Positions 27,225 through 36,111 of a stretch of DNA of 64,000 bases are shown here, piece by piece. A program made the translations under genes and the position numbers. Each line of letters opens with the position of its first letter. Positions within the stretch are counted from its first letter, which is position 1. A model generated the notes under the pieces. It searched no databases. It saw only the letters and a program-made list of their open reading frames with translations, and was not told the DNA's origin. The stretch is from Mesorhizobium sp. BR1-1-16 (GTDB lineage: Bacteria > Pseudomonadota > Alphaproteobacteria > Rhizobiales > Kaistiaceae), in assembly GCF_020165495.1 (NCBI RefSeq), contig NZ_JAIUIE010000009.1, forward strand, positions 121,058 through 185,057, written 5' to 3'.

Positions 27225-27412
27225 GGTTCCAGGTCCGGCGCGCAGCGCTTGCAGGCCCGGAGGCCGGCTGTCTCGGCCGCGGCTGCATCAGCGAAGAAGC
27301 GGACATTCTCCGGCCGGGGCGACCTCGAAGGACAATCCGGCCGGCAGAAGATGCCGGTTGTCGTCACGCCATAGAAGCGGGCTTCGGCTGGGAACGGGAC
27401 GGTTGTGCTCAT
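27221..27412 (-). CDS. Stand-alone Ada N-terminal zinc-binding domain
   Basis: A 63-residue protein holding only the methyl-phosphotriester-accepting domain of Ada. The segments FYGVTTTGIFCRPDCPSRSP and LRACKRCAPD carry the four zinc cysteines, the first of which accepts the methyl group in E. coli Ada. The AraC-type DNA-binding and methyltransferase domains are absent. It is translated immediately before AlkA with a GTGA overlap. In many bacteria the same domain is fused to AraC and AlkA domains, so this looks like a split or reduced form of an alkylation-response protein. The ATG at 27412 fits the domain start. Confidence 0.85.
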   Translation of the reverse strand: MSTTVPFPAEARFYGVTTTGIFCRPDCPSRSPRPENVRFFADAAAAETAGLRACKRCAPDLEP

Positions 27413-27463
27413 GAGCCGATCATGACCGGGCGCGAGGCGTCCGGCCACCCGCTTCCTGCGCGA

Positions 27464-28747
27464 TCAGTGCTGATCCCTGGACCAGAGATAGACACCGATG
27501 CCCGCGCCGAGCAGTGAAAGAAACGCGAGGTAGTGCGCATGCGCCATCGGGTCCGACTTCAGCGCCAGCGTCACCAGCAGCGGGGTCAGGCCGCCGAAGA
27601 TCGCATAGGCGATGTTGTAGGCGAACGAAACGCCGGTGAACCGCACCGCCGCCGGGAATGCCTTGACCATCACATAGGGCACGGCGCCGATGACACCGAC
27701 CGAAAATCCGGCCAGAGCCGCCAGCGGATAGAGCGTCGCAGGATCGGCGGCGACCGAGGAATAGAAATAATAGGTAGCGGCGCCGAAGAAGAGACTGCCG
27801 ATGGTGAAGAACCTGCCAGCGCCGACCTTGTCGACGATGAGGCCGGCCAGGACGCAGCCGAATGTCAGGAACAGCGTCGCGATCGAGTTCGCGGCGAGCG
27901 TATCGGTCGCCGGGATCTTGTAGAGTGTCTGCAGCAGCGTCGGCGTCATCAGGATTGCGACGACGATCGCGCCCGACAGCATCCAGGTCAGCAGCATCGA
28001 AAGGATGGTCGGTCCCCGGTGGTCGCGCAGCACCGCCTTCAGCGGCAGTTCGGCGGCCAGCGCCTTGCGGGCCTTCATCTCGATGAAGACGGGCGTTTCT
28101 GCCAGCCACTGGCGCAGATAAACCGCAACCAGCCCGAACACGCCGCCGAGCAGGAACGGGACGCGCCAGGCAAAACCGAGGATATCGGCCGGCGTGAAGA
28201 TGACGTTGACAGCGGTCGCGACCAGCGAACCGAGCAGGATGCCCGCCGTGAGGCCGCAGGTGAGGATGCCGCAGGCAAGCCCGATCCGATGCACCGGCAC
28301 ATGCTCGGACACGAACGTCCAGGCGCCGGGAACCTCGCCGCCGATCGCCGCGCCCTGCAGGACGCGCATCGCCAGCAGCAGGATCGGCGCGGCGATGCCG
28401 ATGGTCGCATAGGTCGGCAGCGCGGCGATGCCGAGCGTCGAAAGCGCCATCAGGAGGATCGACAGTGTGAACATGCGTTTGCGGCCAAGCCGGTCGCCGA
28501 AATGCGCCATCACGAGGCCACCGAGCGGGCGCGCCAGATAGCCGGCCGCAAAAATCCCGAAGGCCTGAACCTGCTGCACCCATTCCGGGATTTCCGGCGG
28601 GAAGAACAGATGGCCGAGAACGGTGACGAAAAAGACGAAGATGATGAAGTCGTAAAACTCGAGCGCGCCACCGAGGGCGGAGAGCGCAAGGGTCTTGTAG
28701 TCGTTTCCGTCAAGCAGACGGCGACCGGGTGCAGCAATTGCGGTCAT
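27464..28747 (-). CDS. MHS family MFS transporter (metabolite:H+ symporter-like)
   Basis: A 427-residue transporter with 12 predicted helices, like ProP, KgtP and ShiA. Family signs are ALSALGGALEFYDFIIFVFF in TM1, the motif A loop HFGDRLGRKRMFTLS, and RVLQGAAIGGEVPGAWTFV. It probably imports a small organic acid or osmolyte with protons. The ATG at 28747 follows GAGAG; an in-frame GTG at 28756 is the alternative. It is downstream of gor on the same strand with 96 bases between them, and no metabolic partner is evident. Confidence 0.9.
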   Translation of the reverse strand: MTAIAAPGRRLLDGNDYKTLALSALGGALEFYDFIIFVFFVTVLGHLFFPPEIPEWVQQVQAFGIFAAGYLARPLGGLVMAHFGDRLGRKRMFTLSILLMALSTLGIAALPTYATIGIAAPILLLAMRVLQGAAIGGEVPGAWTFVSEHVPVHRIGLACGILTCGLTAGILLGSLVATAVNVIFTPADILGFAWRVPFLLGGVFGLVAVYLRQWLAETPVFIEMKARKALAAELPLKAVLRDHRGPTILSMLLTWMLSGAIVVAILMTPTLLQTLYKIPATDTLAANSIATLFLTFGCVLAGLIVDKVGAGRFFTIGSLFFGAATYYFYSSVAADPATLYPLAALAGFSVGVIGAVPYVMVKAFPAAVRFTGVSFAYNIAYAIFGGLTPLLVTLALKSDPMAHAHYLAFLSLLGAGIGVYLWSRDQH

Positions 28748-28843
28748 GGGGATCACTCTCGGCGTCTATGCGCCGTTCGTATGTTGGCGATCGGCGTTGT
28801 TTGGCCCCGAAAGCGCAGATTCACAAGCAAAAAGACGAGAAAC

Positions 28844-30214
28844 CTACCGACGATGCCGGATCGAGGGCTCGCGCATGGTCACGAGTTCTTCCGCCGCAGT
28901 CGGATGCAGCGCCATCGTCGCGTCGAACTGCGCCTTGGTGGCGCCGAGCTTGATGGCGATCGCAACGAGCTGGATCATCTCGGCAGCGTCGTGGCCGAGG
29001 ATGTGACAGCCGAGCACACGACCGCTGTCGCCATCGACGACGAGCTTCATCAGCATGCGCTCATCGCGGCCGGAGAGACCGTTCTTCAGCGATTTGAAGC
29101 TTGTCTTGAAGATGTCGACCGAAGTGAATTCCGCCAGCGCCTCTTCCTCCGACAAGCCCACGGTGCCGATCTCAGGCTGAGAGAACACAGCCTTCGGCAC
29201 GCCGAGATGATCGACGACGACGTCGCGATTGCCGAAGATCGTATCGGCGAAGGCGTGGCCCTCGCGGATCGCGACCGGCGTCAGGTTGATGCGGTTGGTG
29301 ACGTCGCCGACGGCGTAGATCGACGGCACATTCGACTGCGAACGCTCGTCAACGGTGATCGCGCCCGCGCCGTCGAGTTGCACGCCGGCCTGTTCCAGCC
29401 CGAGCCCGCTCGTATTGGGGCGCCGCCCCGTCGCGACCATGACCTGGCCCGCCGGAATGGCCAGCCCCGCCATCGTGTGGACGAGAAGACCGCCTTCGCC
29501 CTTCTCGATCCGCGCGGGACTATCGCCGAGCACCAGGCGAATGCCCTTCTTTTCCAGCGCCTCGGCAAGGCCATGCCGCAGATCATCGTCGAAACCGCGC
29601 AACAGCTTGTCACCGCGATGGATCAGCGTCGTCTCGACCCCGAGGCCGTTGAAGATGCCCGCGAACTCGACCGCGATATAGCCGCCACCGATGATGACGA
29701 TCTTTTCTGGCAGGCTCTGCAGATGAAACGCCTCGTTCGACGTGATCACCAATTCGCGGCCTTCGAGGGCCGGATCGACAAAGGCCGTCGATCCCGTCGC
29801 GACCAGGATATATTTCGCCGTGACGATGGTGCCGTCGGCCAGGCGGACGGTGTGCGGATCCTCGATCGTGGCGCGCGCGGCAACCAGCTTGGCGCCGGAA
29901 CGCTCGAGATTGCGGATATAGGCGGCATTGAGGGTGTCGATCTGCCGGTCCTTCGCGGCGACCAGCGTCGGCCAATCGAAACTCGGCGGGGCGACCGTCC
30001 AGCCAAAGCCGGCGGCATCCTCGAAATCCTCTGCGAAGCGCGACGCGTAGACGAAGAGCTTCTTGGGCACGCAGCCGCGGATGACGCAGGTTCCGCCGAC
30101 CCGGTCCTCTTCGGCGACCATGACCCGGGCGCCGTGCTGCGCCGCGATCCGCCCGGCGCGCACCCCGCCCGAACCCGCGCCGATAACGAAAAGGTCGACG
30201 TCGAACTCCGCCAT
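28844..30214 (-). CDS. gor: Glutathione-disulfide reductase
   Basis: A 456-residue FAD-dependent reductase that keeps glutathione reduced using NADPH. The FAD-binding start is DLFVIGAGSGGVRAGR, and the redox disulfide is Cys43-Cys48 in GGTCVIRGCVPKK. The second nucleotide-binding fold is KIVIIGGGYIAVEFAG, and the C-terminal catalytic His is in MALHPTAAEEL. The ATG at 30214 (MAEFDVDLFVIG) places the Rossmann fold correctly. A GST gene and a class III alcohol dehydrogenase elsewhere in the window use the same thiol. Confidence 0.95.
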   Translation of the reverse strand: MAEFDVDLFVIGAGSGGVRAGRIAAQHGARVMVAEEDRVGGTCVIRGCVPKKLFVYASRFAEDFEDAAGFGWTVAPPSFDWPTLVAAKDRQIDTLNAAYIRNLERSGAKLVAARATIEDPHTVRLADGTIVTAKYILVATGSTAFVDPALEGRELVITSNEAFHLQSLPEKIVIIGGGYIAVEFAGIFNGLGVETTLIHRGDKLLRGFDDDLRHGLAEALEKKGIRLVLGDSPARIEKGEGGLLVHTMAGLAIPAGQVMVATGRRPNTSGLGLEQAGVQLDGAGAITVDERSQSNVPSIYAVGDVTNRINLTPVAIREGHAFADTIFGNRDVVVDHLGVPKAVFSQPEIGTVGLSEEEALAEFTSVDIFKTSFKSLKNGLSGRDERMLMKLVVDGDSGRVLGCHILGHDAAEMIQLVAIAIKLGATKAQFDATMALHPTAAEELVTMREPSIRHRR

Positions 30215-30258
30215 GATCCTGGATGCCCTTTGCCGAAAACAACGCCGCTTGAAGACGA

Positions 30259-30287
30259 CGAAGCCGGCCACGAGCGGGCCGGCTTCG
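30259..30287 (-). terminator. GC-rich 11-bp hairpin between DUF2059 gene and gor
   Basis: CGAAGCCGGCC (30259-30269) pairs perfectly with GGCCGGCTTCG (30277-30287) around a seven-base loop. It lies 40 bases past the DUF2059 stop. The minus strand continues TCGTCTTC, a weak U-tract, so it is a plausible end for the rpiA-DUF2059 transcript, with TATATA (30293-30298) near a possible gor promoter. Confidence 0.5.
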
Positions 30288-30326
30288 CTGCATATATAGG
30301 ACCGGCTGGGCCGGTCGCGCCAGAGC

Positions 30327-30833
30327 CTAGAGGTCGACGCCCTTCTTCTTCAGCTCCTCGCGCGACTTCTCGAACATCTCCTCGCCGACGCGATCCGACC
30401 AGCCCTTGACGGACTGCAGCGTCTCGCCGACGACCTTCGGACCGATATCGGCAAGCTTCGAACCGGCCGGGCTCTTGTAGAAGGTGGTGATGGCGTTCAG
30501 TTCGTCCTCGGTGAAGTACTTCGCCCAGATGCGCGCAACGTCATTGTCGAGATCGGCGCGACGGGCAACGAGGTCGAGCGCCTCGGCGTCGACGACCTGA
30601 CCGATGAGGACGTGCTGATCAGGACGCATGCGGATCAGGCGGTTCTGGGTCTGTTGGGCGAGGAGCGGCAGCAAGTTGTCGAAGCCCCGCGAGGTCTTGG
30701 CAGCCTGCACCGCGGCAACCGCCGCCTGCAGATGCGCCTCGGTCACCTCCTCGGCGGAAGCGGCGCCGACACAGCCGACCATCAGGCCTATGGCGAGGAC
30801 CGCCGCGCGGAGGGACGAGTGGATGAGGTTCAT
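30327..30833 (-). CDS. DUF2059 domain periplasmic protein
   Basis: A 168-residue protein with a signal peptide (MNLIHSSLRAAVLAIGLMVG, cleavage after ASA near residue 27). The DUF2059 block is in the second half: IWAKYFTEDELNAITTFYKS, then PAGSKLADIGPKVVGET. DUF2059 proteins are secreted or periplasmic helical proteins of unknown function, commonly 150-200 residues long. It begins 28 bases after the rpiA stop and is likely co-transcribed with it. GGGAG precedes the ATG. Confidence 0.88.
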   Translation of the reverse strand: MNLIHSSLRAAVLAIGLMVGCVGAASAEEVTEAHLQAAVAAVQAAKTSRGFDNLLPLLAQQTQNRLIRMRPDQHVLIGQVVDAEALDLVARRADLDNDVARIWAKYFTEDELNAITTFYKSPAGSKLADIGPKVVGETLQSVKGWSDRVGEEMFEKSREELKKKGVDL

Positions 30834-30861
30834 TGAACGGGCTCCCATGGGGCGAATGACT

Positions 30862-31560
30862 TTAGGCGTGCAACCAGATGACGCCTTCGGAACGGGCGAT
30901 GACGGCGGCGGTCGCAATGCCGATGAACAGACCATGCTCCACCACCCCCGGAATCGCGGCGAGGGCAAGGTTCATGGCTTCTGGCTCGCGAATGAGGCCA
31001 AATGATGCATCGATGATGGCGTGCCCGCCGTCGGTGACGAACGCGCTGCCATCAGCCGCAAGACGGCGCTTCAGGGTCACAGCCTGGCCGAGCCGCCGCG
31101 CCGCCGTCTCGATGGCGATCAGCGTCGCGCCGAGGCCGAAATGATTGACCTCGATCGGCAGCGGAAACGCGCCGAGCCGGTCGACCAGCTTGGAACCATC
31201 GGCAATGACGATCATGCGGTCCGATGCCGAAGCGACAATCTTCTCGCGCAGCAACGCACCGCCGCCGCCCTTGATGAGCTGCAGCGAACGGTCGAGCTCG
31301 TCGGCACCGTCGATCGTGAGGTCGAGATGCGGCGTCTCGTCGAGCGTCGTCAGGCGGATTCCTTCGGCCGTCGCAAGCTTGGCCGTTCGCTCCGAAGTCG
31401 GCACGCCGACAATGTCGAGGCCAGCCCGCACGCGCTCGCCGAGACCCTTGACGAGAAAGGCCGCCGTCGAGCCGGTCCCGATGCCGAGCTTCATGCCGGA
31501 CTGGACATGGTCGAGAGCGGCAAGCGCCGCCTGCTTCTTCAGATCGTCACTGTCGCTCAT
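30862..31560 (-). CDS. rpiA: Ribose-5-phosphate isomerase A
   Basis: A 232-residue RpiA that interconverts ribose 5-phosphate and ribulose 5-phosphate. Conserved blocks are [40 protein letters not shown] and [16 protein letters not shown], which hold the substrate loop and catalytic Asp/Glu/Lys residues. It begins a short operon with the DUF2059 gene and is divergent from gph across 179 bases. Confidence 0.96.
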   Translation of the reverse strand: MSDSDDLKKQAALAALDHVQSGMKLGIGTGSTAAFLVKGLGERVRAGLDIVGVPTSERTAKLATAEGIRLTTLDETPHLDLTIDGADELDRSLQLIKGGGGALLREKIVASASDRMIVIADGSKLVDRLGAFPLPIEVNHFGLGATLIAIETAARRLGQAVTLKRRLAADGSAFVTDGGHAIIDASFGLIREPEAMNLALAAIPGVVEHGLFIGIATAAVIARSEGVIWLHA

Positions 31561-31739
31561 CGGTCCCGTCCGGCCTGTGCCGCAGCCTGCGCGGCGGCTG
31601 GTGTGTTAGCACGCGGCACCTGCCACGCCAACGCCTGCCCCGGCTTCGCCCAGCATCTTCCTGGCTTGTGACCTCCGGCCCTTGTCCGCCCGCGAACTGC
31701 GGCTATGCTCCCGCCGCCCTCCAGCCGGAAGTCCGCCGC

Positions 31740-32423
31740 ATGCGCCCTACCCTCGTCTTCGATCTCGACGGAACCCTGATCGACACGGCCCATGATCTCG
31801 TCGCCACGCTCAACGTCATCCTCGAGCGCGAGAACCTCGCCGCGCTGCCCTTCGAAAGCGCCGTCTCGATGGTCGGACACGGCGCGCGCGTCCTGATTGA
31901 ACGCGGCCTCGCCGCCAATGACGTGACGCGGGAAGCGGCGATCATCGACCGCTTGTTCGACGACTATATCGCCCACTATGCCGATCACATCGCAGACCTC
32001 AGCCGGCCCTATCCGGGGCTCGTCGCAGCACTCGACCACTACGCGGCCGAAGGCTGGATTCTCGCCGTCTGCACTAACAAGCTCGAGCACCTTTCCATCG
32101 AGTTGCTCGGCCGCCTCGGTCTCGCCGACCGCTTCGCCGCGATCTGCGGCGCCGATACATTCCTGGCGCGGAAGCCCGATCCGATCGCGCTCACCGAAAC
32201 CATCCGCCGCGCTGGCGGTGCGGCGGAAGCAGCCTTGATGGTCGGCGACTCGAAGACCGACATCGACACCGCCAAGGCGGCGGGCATCCCGGTCGTCGCG
32301 GTCGATTTCGGCTATACGCCGATCCCGGTGACGGAGCTGGGCCCGGACGCCGTGATCAGCCATTACGACGAGCTGATCGGCGCCGTTGCGCGGCTCAGGC
32401 CCGATCTTTCAGGCACGCATTAG
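31740..32423 (+). CDS. gph: Phosphoglycolate phosphatase-like HAD hydrolase
   Basis: A 227-residue HAD phosphatase. The nucleophile motif is LVFDLDGTLIDTAHDL (Asp8, Asp10), motif II is AVCTNK, the Lys is in FLARKPDP, and the acidic motif is LMVGDSKTDIDTA. It probably removes phosphate from 2-phosphoglycolate formed during DNA repair or photorespiration-like metabolism. The ATG at 31740 (MRPTLVFDLDG) fits the family and follows GGAAG. Its stop overlaps the stop of the convergent eipB-like gene by four bases. Confidence 0.88.
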   Translation: MRPTLVFDLDGTLIDTAHDLVATLNVILERENLAALPFESAVSMVGHGARVLIERGLAANDVTREAAIIDRLFDDYIAHYADHIADLSRPYPGLVAALDHYAAEGWILAVCTNKLEHLSIELLGRLGLADRFAAICGADTFLARKPDPIALTETIRRAGGAAEAALMVGDSKTDIDTAKAAGIPVVAVDFGYTPIPVTELGPDAVISHYDELIGAVARLRPDLSGTH

Positions 32424-33298
32424 CGGCAGGCCTTGGCCGCGACCCGCGTCGGGGCGAGATCGAGCTTCACCAGCTTCCCCTGCAGCGCGAAGTCGCCATA
32501 GTCGAGCTTCATGCGCCGGGTGATGCCGTTCTCATAGATGATAAACGAGAGCTCGTAGGACGGCTTCTGCTCGCCACTATCATCGGCGCCGCTGAAATAG
32601 CTGATGGTTACCGGCCATGAGCGGATATTGGCGAGACCCGCCCCCTTGGCGGTCGCCTCGTCGCCGAGTTCATCAGTGCCTGAATTTTCCGCGCCGATGA
32701 CCGCCGAGGTCTCATAGGACTTCTGGCCCTGGTCCGATCCATCGAAGAGATCGACCTGCAGGAAATGCTCGCCCCGCTGCGCCGCGGCGATGATCGCGGC
32801 CAGATGCTGGTTCGGAAACTGGAAATTCGGGGCAATCGCGAAGTGCTGCGCCTTCGGCTTGGCGATGGTGACGTCGACTTTCGAGCCCTCGCGAGCGGCC
32901 GATCCGGACGAATCCTCCGAGATGGTCCCGTCGACAAAGCTCTTGGTCGAAAAATTGAAGGTCTTGCCGGCAGTGTCCTCGAACGTCGTCGTCGCGACAT
33001 CGGTGAGGCGCGCATTGCCGTCCTCATCGCTGATCCGCGTCACGAAGCGCAGCCGCGTCGTGTAGCCGTCACAAGGCGTGCCGGCGAAGTCATAGACCAT
33101 GCGGCCCTCGGCATCGCTGACCGTATCGGACGAATTGTCCTGGTCGAGGGTCAGCTCGTAGACGGCACGGTGGGCCACCATCGCGGGGCCGGGCGGTACG
33201 GCCGCATGGGCCGATGCAGCGGAACCGAGAAGAGCCGCCATAAGGCCTGCCGCGGCTAAGCGGCGCCCGGATACAGGCATCGTCAGGGTGGCAACCAT
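32420..33298 (-). CDS. EipB-like cell envelope protein (DUF1849)
   Basis: A 292-residue protein with a signal peptide ending in SAASAHA. The mature part opens MVAHRAVYELTLDQD and contains YDFAGTPCDGYTTRLRF, then YFSGADDSGEQKPSYELSF. A C-terminal cysteine (VAAKACR) can pair with the one in GTPC, as in Brucella EipB, a periplasmic beta-spiral protein needed for envelope integrity. Start chosen at 33298 because GGAGTG lies just upstream; an internal ATG at 33280 is also possible. It converges with gph (TTAG shared). Confidence 0.82.
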   Translation of the reverse strand: MVATLTMPVSGRRLAAAGLMAALLGSAASAHAAVPPGPAMVAHRAVYELTLDQDNSSDTVSDAEGRMVYDFAGTPCDGYTTRLRFVTRISDEDGNARLTDVATTTFEDTAGKTFNFSTKSFVDGTISEDSSGSAAREGSKVDVTIAKPKAQHFAIAPNFQFPNQHLAAIIAAAQRGEHFLQVDLFDGSDQGQKSYETSAVIGAENSGTDELGDEATAKGAGLANIRSWPVTISYFSGADDSGEQKPSYELSFIIYENGITRRMKLDYGDFALQGKLVKLDLAPTRVAAKACR

Positions 33299-33501
33299 TC
33301 CTGTCACTCCATCATGGCCGTGGCGACCACCCTCGTTCCCGCCGTCTTCCCGGCGACATATCGGCATTTCAATCTGCAATTCCAGCGAAGTCCACGCCGA
33401 TTCGATCGACCCCGCCGGCATGATGAACCGGTTCTTGCCTTGCAGCACGGCCGAATTCGGGCGAAACCGTCGCTAATCGCCTGTCCGACCGGAGAAGCCC
33501 C

Positions 33502-33966
33502 ATGACCAGCGCCATCGAAGCCCGCCTGAAGACCCTCGGCGTTACCCTGCCTCAGCCGGCCGCGCCAGCCGCCAACTACGTGCCCTATGTCGAGAGCCGC
33601 GGCATGCTTTACATCTCCGGGCAGATTCCCGTCGGCGCCGAAGGCATCCAATATGTCGGCAAGGTCGGAGCCGGCCTCGACATCGACGACGGCCGCGTCG
33701 CCGCCCGCCTCTGCGCCATCAACATCCTGGCGCAGGCCCGCGCCGCCCTTGGTGATCTCGATCGGGTCGGACGGATCGTCAAGCTGGTCGGCTTCGTCAA
33801 TTCCGCGCCGGATTTTAACGACCAGCCGAAGGTCGTGAACGGCGCATCCGATTTTATGGTCGAGGTATTCGGCGACAAGGGCCGCCATGCGCGCTCCGCG
33901 GTCGGCGTCTCGGCGCTGCCCTTCGGCGTCGCTGTCGAAGTCGAAGCCGTCATCGAGATCGCCTGA
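33502..33966 (+). CDS. RidA/YjgF family protein
   Basis: A 154-residue protein of the RidA superfamily, which hydrolyses reactive enamine/imine intermediates or acts as a related deaminase. Typical blocks are GMLYISGQIPVGAEGI, ILAQARAALGDLDRVGRIVK and SAVGVSALPFGVAVEVEAVI. The arginine that binds the substrate carboxylate in RidA is usually in the RSAVGV region and is present. GGAGAA precedes the ATG. It begins a six-gene same-strand run and lies two bases ahead of a GDPD gene. Confidence 0.9.
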   Translation: MTSAIEARLKTLGVTLPQPAAPAANYVPYVESRGMLYISGQIPVGAEGIQYVGKVGAGLDIDDGRVAARLCAINILAQARAALGDLDRVGRIVKLVGFVNSAPDFNDQPKVVNGASDFMVEVFGDKGRHARSAVGVSALPFGVAVEVEAVIEIA

Positions 33967-33968
33967 TC

Positions 33969-34715
33969 ATGGCACCGTCCTGGCTGACCGCCCGCCCGAT
34001 CGCCCATCGCGGCTATCACGCGAGCGCCGAAGGGCGGATCGAAAATACCCTCTCGGCGGTGCGCGCGGCCATCGCGCATCGTTTCGCCATCGAGGTCGAC
34101 CTGCAATTGACCGCCGACGGCGCCGTCGTGGTCTTTCATGACGAAACCGTCGATCGTCTGCTGGCCGCGACCGGCCGGGTCGACGGCTTCAGCCTCGCCG
34201 CATTGAAGGCATTGCCCTTCCGCGGCGGCGGTGATTCAGTGCCAACCCTCGCCGAGCTGCTGCAGACGGTCGCGGGTGCGGTCCCGTTGGTGCTGGAGCT
34301 CAAGAGCGAATTCAAGGGCGACCGCCGCCTCGAAGCCGCCGTGGCGCCGATCCTTGCCGCTTATGGTGGCCCCTGCGTCGTCATGTCCTTCGATCCCGAC
34401 TCGATGGCGGCGATGAAGCATCTCGCACCGGCGATACCGCGCGGCATCGTGGCCGATCGGTACACCGACCTCAGCGACTGGGGATTTTTGACGGCCGGGC
34501 AGCGGTTCCGATTCCGTCACCTGCTCGATGTTCCGCGGGTCGGTGCCGGTTTCGTCTCCTATGATCTGAAGGGCCTTCCTTCGTTCGCGCCTTCGATCGT
34601 GCGCGCGCTCGGCCGGCCGCTGATCACTTGGACCGTCCGCACAGAGGCGGACCGCGAAAAGGCAAGCCGCGTCGCCGACCAGATCACATTCGAGGGCTTC
34701 GATCCCGACGTGTGA
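33969..34715 (+). CDS. Glycerophosphodiester phosphodiesterase family protein
   Basis: A 248-residue TIM-barrel protein of the GDPD family. The active-site blocks are AHRG (His13, Arg14) with IENT, IEVDLQLTADG (Glu42, Asp44) and VFHDETVDRL (His57). It cleaves glycerophosphodiesters from phospholipid turnover to glycerol 3-phosphate and an alcohol. No signal peptide is seen, so it is probably cytoplasmic. It lies two bases after the RidA stop and before a GNAT-fold envelope gene. Confidence 0.9.
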   Translation: MAPSWLTARPIAHRGYHASAEGRIENTLSAVRAAIAHRFAIEVDLQLTADGAVVVFHDETVDRLLAATGRVDGFSLAALKALPFRGGGDSVPTLAELLQTVAGAVPLVLELKSEFKGDRRLEAAVAPILAAYGGPCVVMSFDPDSMAAMKHLAPAIPRGIVADRYTDLSDWGFLTAGQRFRFRHLLDVPRVGAGFVSYDLKGLPSFAPSIVRALGRPLITWTVRTEADREKASRVADQITFEGFDPDV

Positions 34716-34801
34716 AAGCTCTGGCTCGGCGGCTTGCGCTTGAAGTTACGAGCCCTAGATGATCGGATGCATCTCCCACGACATCCAAAGGTCGCCTGCC
34801 G

Positions 34802-36076
34802 ATGAGCGCCTCTGCCGCGCGCCTCACTGTCCTGTCCTCGCTTGGCGAGATCGAACGTGAGGCATGGGATGCCTGCGCCAATCCCGGCTGGAACTCCGAG
34901 GCGCCCTTCGGCGCCGATACCGGCTCGTTTTTCAACGACTTACGCGGCAATGCGGATTCAAAAACTGAGCACAATGGATCGGTTTCTGAGCGACCGGCCT
35001 ATAACCCCTTCATTTCGCACGATTTTCTGAGGTGTCTGGAGGAGGCCGGCTCTGCGGTCGGCCGCACAGGCTGGCAGGGCCGACACCTCGTGCTGGACGA
35101 TGCGGATGGCCGGCCCGAGGCAATCGTGCCGTGCTATCAGAAGACCCATTCAATGGGCGAATATGTCTTCGATCATGGCTGGGCCGACGCCTTCGAGCGC
35201 GCTGGCGGAAGCTATTATCCAAAGCTCCAGGTCTCGGTGCCGTTCACACCGGTGACCGGACGGCGCCTGCTAGTCCGGCCGGATGCGGGGACCTCGGCCA
35301 AGGCAACGCTTGCCGCCGGCCTCGGCGAGCTCTGCCGCCGCATCGGCGCCTCTTCGGTGCATGCCACCTTCCTCGAGGACGAAGACGCGGCGATCCTCGG
35401 CGGCGCGGGCTTCCTGCCGCGCGTCGACCAACAGTTCCAGTTTGACAACCCCGGCTATCGGGACTTCCAGGACTTTCTCGACGCGCTCTCGTCCGGCAAG
35501 CGCAAGACCATAAGGCGCGAGCGGCGCGATGCACTCGCGGGCGGGCTAGAGGTCGAGATCCTCACCGGCAAGGCCATCGACGAGGCGGCTTGGGATGCGT
35601 TCTTCGCGTTCTATACCGATACCGGCGCGCGCAAATGGGGCCGGCCCTATCTCAATCGGCGCTTCTTCTCGCTGCTCGGCGAGGCGATGGCCGATCGCGT
35701 CCTGCTGATCTTCGCCAAACGCGGCCGCGAACGTATCGCCGGAGCGCTCAACCTCATCGGCTCCGACGCGCTTTATGGCCGCTATTGGGGCACGCTCGAG
35801 GAGGTGCCGTTCCTGCATTTCGAGATCTGCTACCATCAGGCCGTCGAATGGGCGATCGCCCATGGCCTGCCGCGCGTCGAAGCGGGCGCGCAGGGTGAAC
35901 ACAAACTGGCCCGCGGCTACCGGCCGGTCATCACGCGCTCCGCCCACTGGATCGCCGATCGGAACTTTCGAACTGCGGTTGCGGATTATCTGCAGCGGGA
36001 GCGCGCGGCCGTCGAAGCCGAGCATGAAATCCTCGACGAGCACACGCCTTTCAAGGCGGAACCGCCGGCGAGATAA
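34802..36076 (+). CDS. GNAT-fold protein of the FemAB-like COG3146/DUF482 group
   Basis: A 424-residue protein of the group annotated as peptidoglycan biosynthesis or GNAT family acetyltransferases. Conserved stretches are YNPFISHDFLRCLEEAGSA, GEYVFDHGWADAFERAGG, YYPKLQVSVPFTPVTGRRL and FEICYHQAVEWAIAHGLPR. The family has a double GNAT-like fold resembling FemX, but its substrate is unknown. An insert of about 30 residues (around TGSFFNDLRGNADSK) interrupts the N-terminal lead into YNPFIS. It is followed by an LTA-synthase-like gene, so a cell-envelope role is plausible. Confidence 0.82.
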   Translation: MSASAARLTVLSSLGEIEREAWDACANPGWNSEAPFGADTGSFFNDLRGNADSKTEHNGSVSERPAYNPFISHDFLRCLEEAGSAVGRTGWQGRHLVLDDADGRPEAIVPCYQKTHSMGEYVFDHGWADAFERAGGSYYPKLQVSVPFTPVTGRRLLVRPDAGTSAKATLAAGLGELCRRIGASSVHATFLEDEDAAILGGAGFLPRVDQQFQFDNPGYRDFQDFLDALSSGKRKTIRRERRDALAGGLEVEILTGKAIDEAAWDAFFAFYTDTGARKWGRPYLNRRFFSLLGEAMADRVLLIFAKRGRERIAGALNLIGSDALYGRYWGTLEEVPFLHFEICYHQAVEWAIAHGLPRVEAGAQGEHKLARGYRPVITRSAHWIADRNFRTAVADYLQRERAAVEAEHEILDEHTPFKAEPPAR

Positions 36077-36111
36077 CGACAGGTGCAGCGGAAGGCGGAC
36101 CCGGACTACGA

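Noticed and set aside
27215..27235. Programmed frameshift joining the Ada domain to AlkA
   Set aside because: No slippery heptamer or downstream stem is present at the GTGA overlap, so simple translational coupling explains the arrangement.
27533..30409. 958-codon open frame on the plus strand spanning the MHS transporter and gor
   Set aside because: It runs antisense through two well-supported genes and their gap. Composition is extremely rich in Arg, Asp, Gln and His with no recognisable motif.
30868..30968. Longer N terminus for the DUF2059 protein reaching into rpiA
   Set aside because: It would overlap rpiA by about 100 bases and hide a clear signal peptide starting at 30833.
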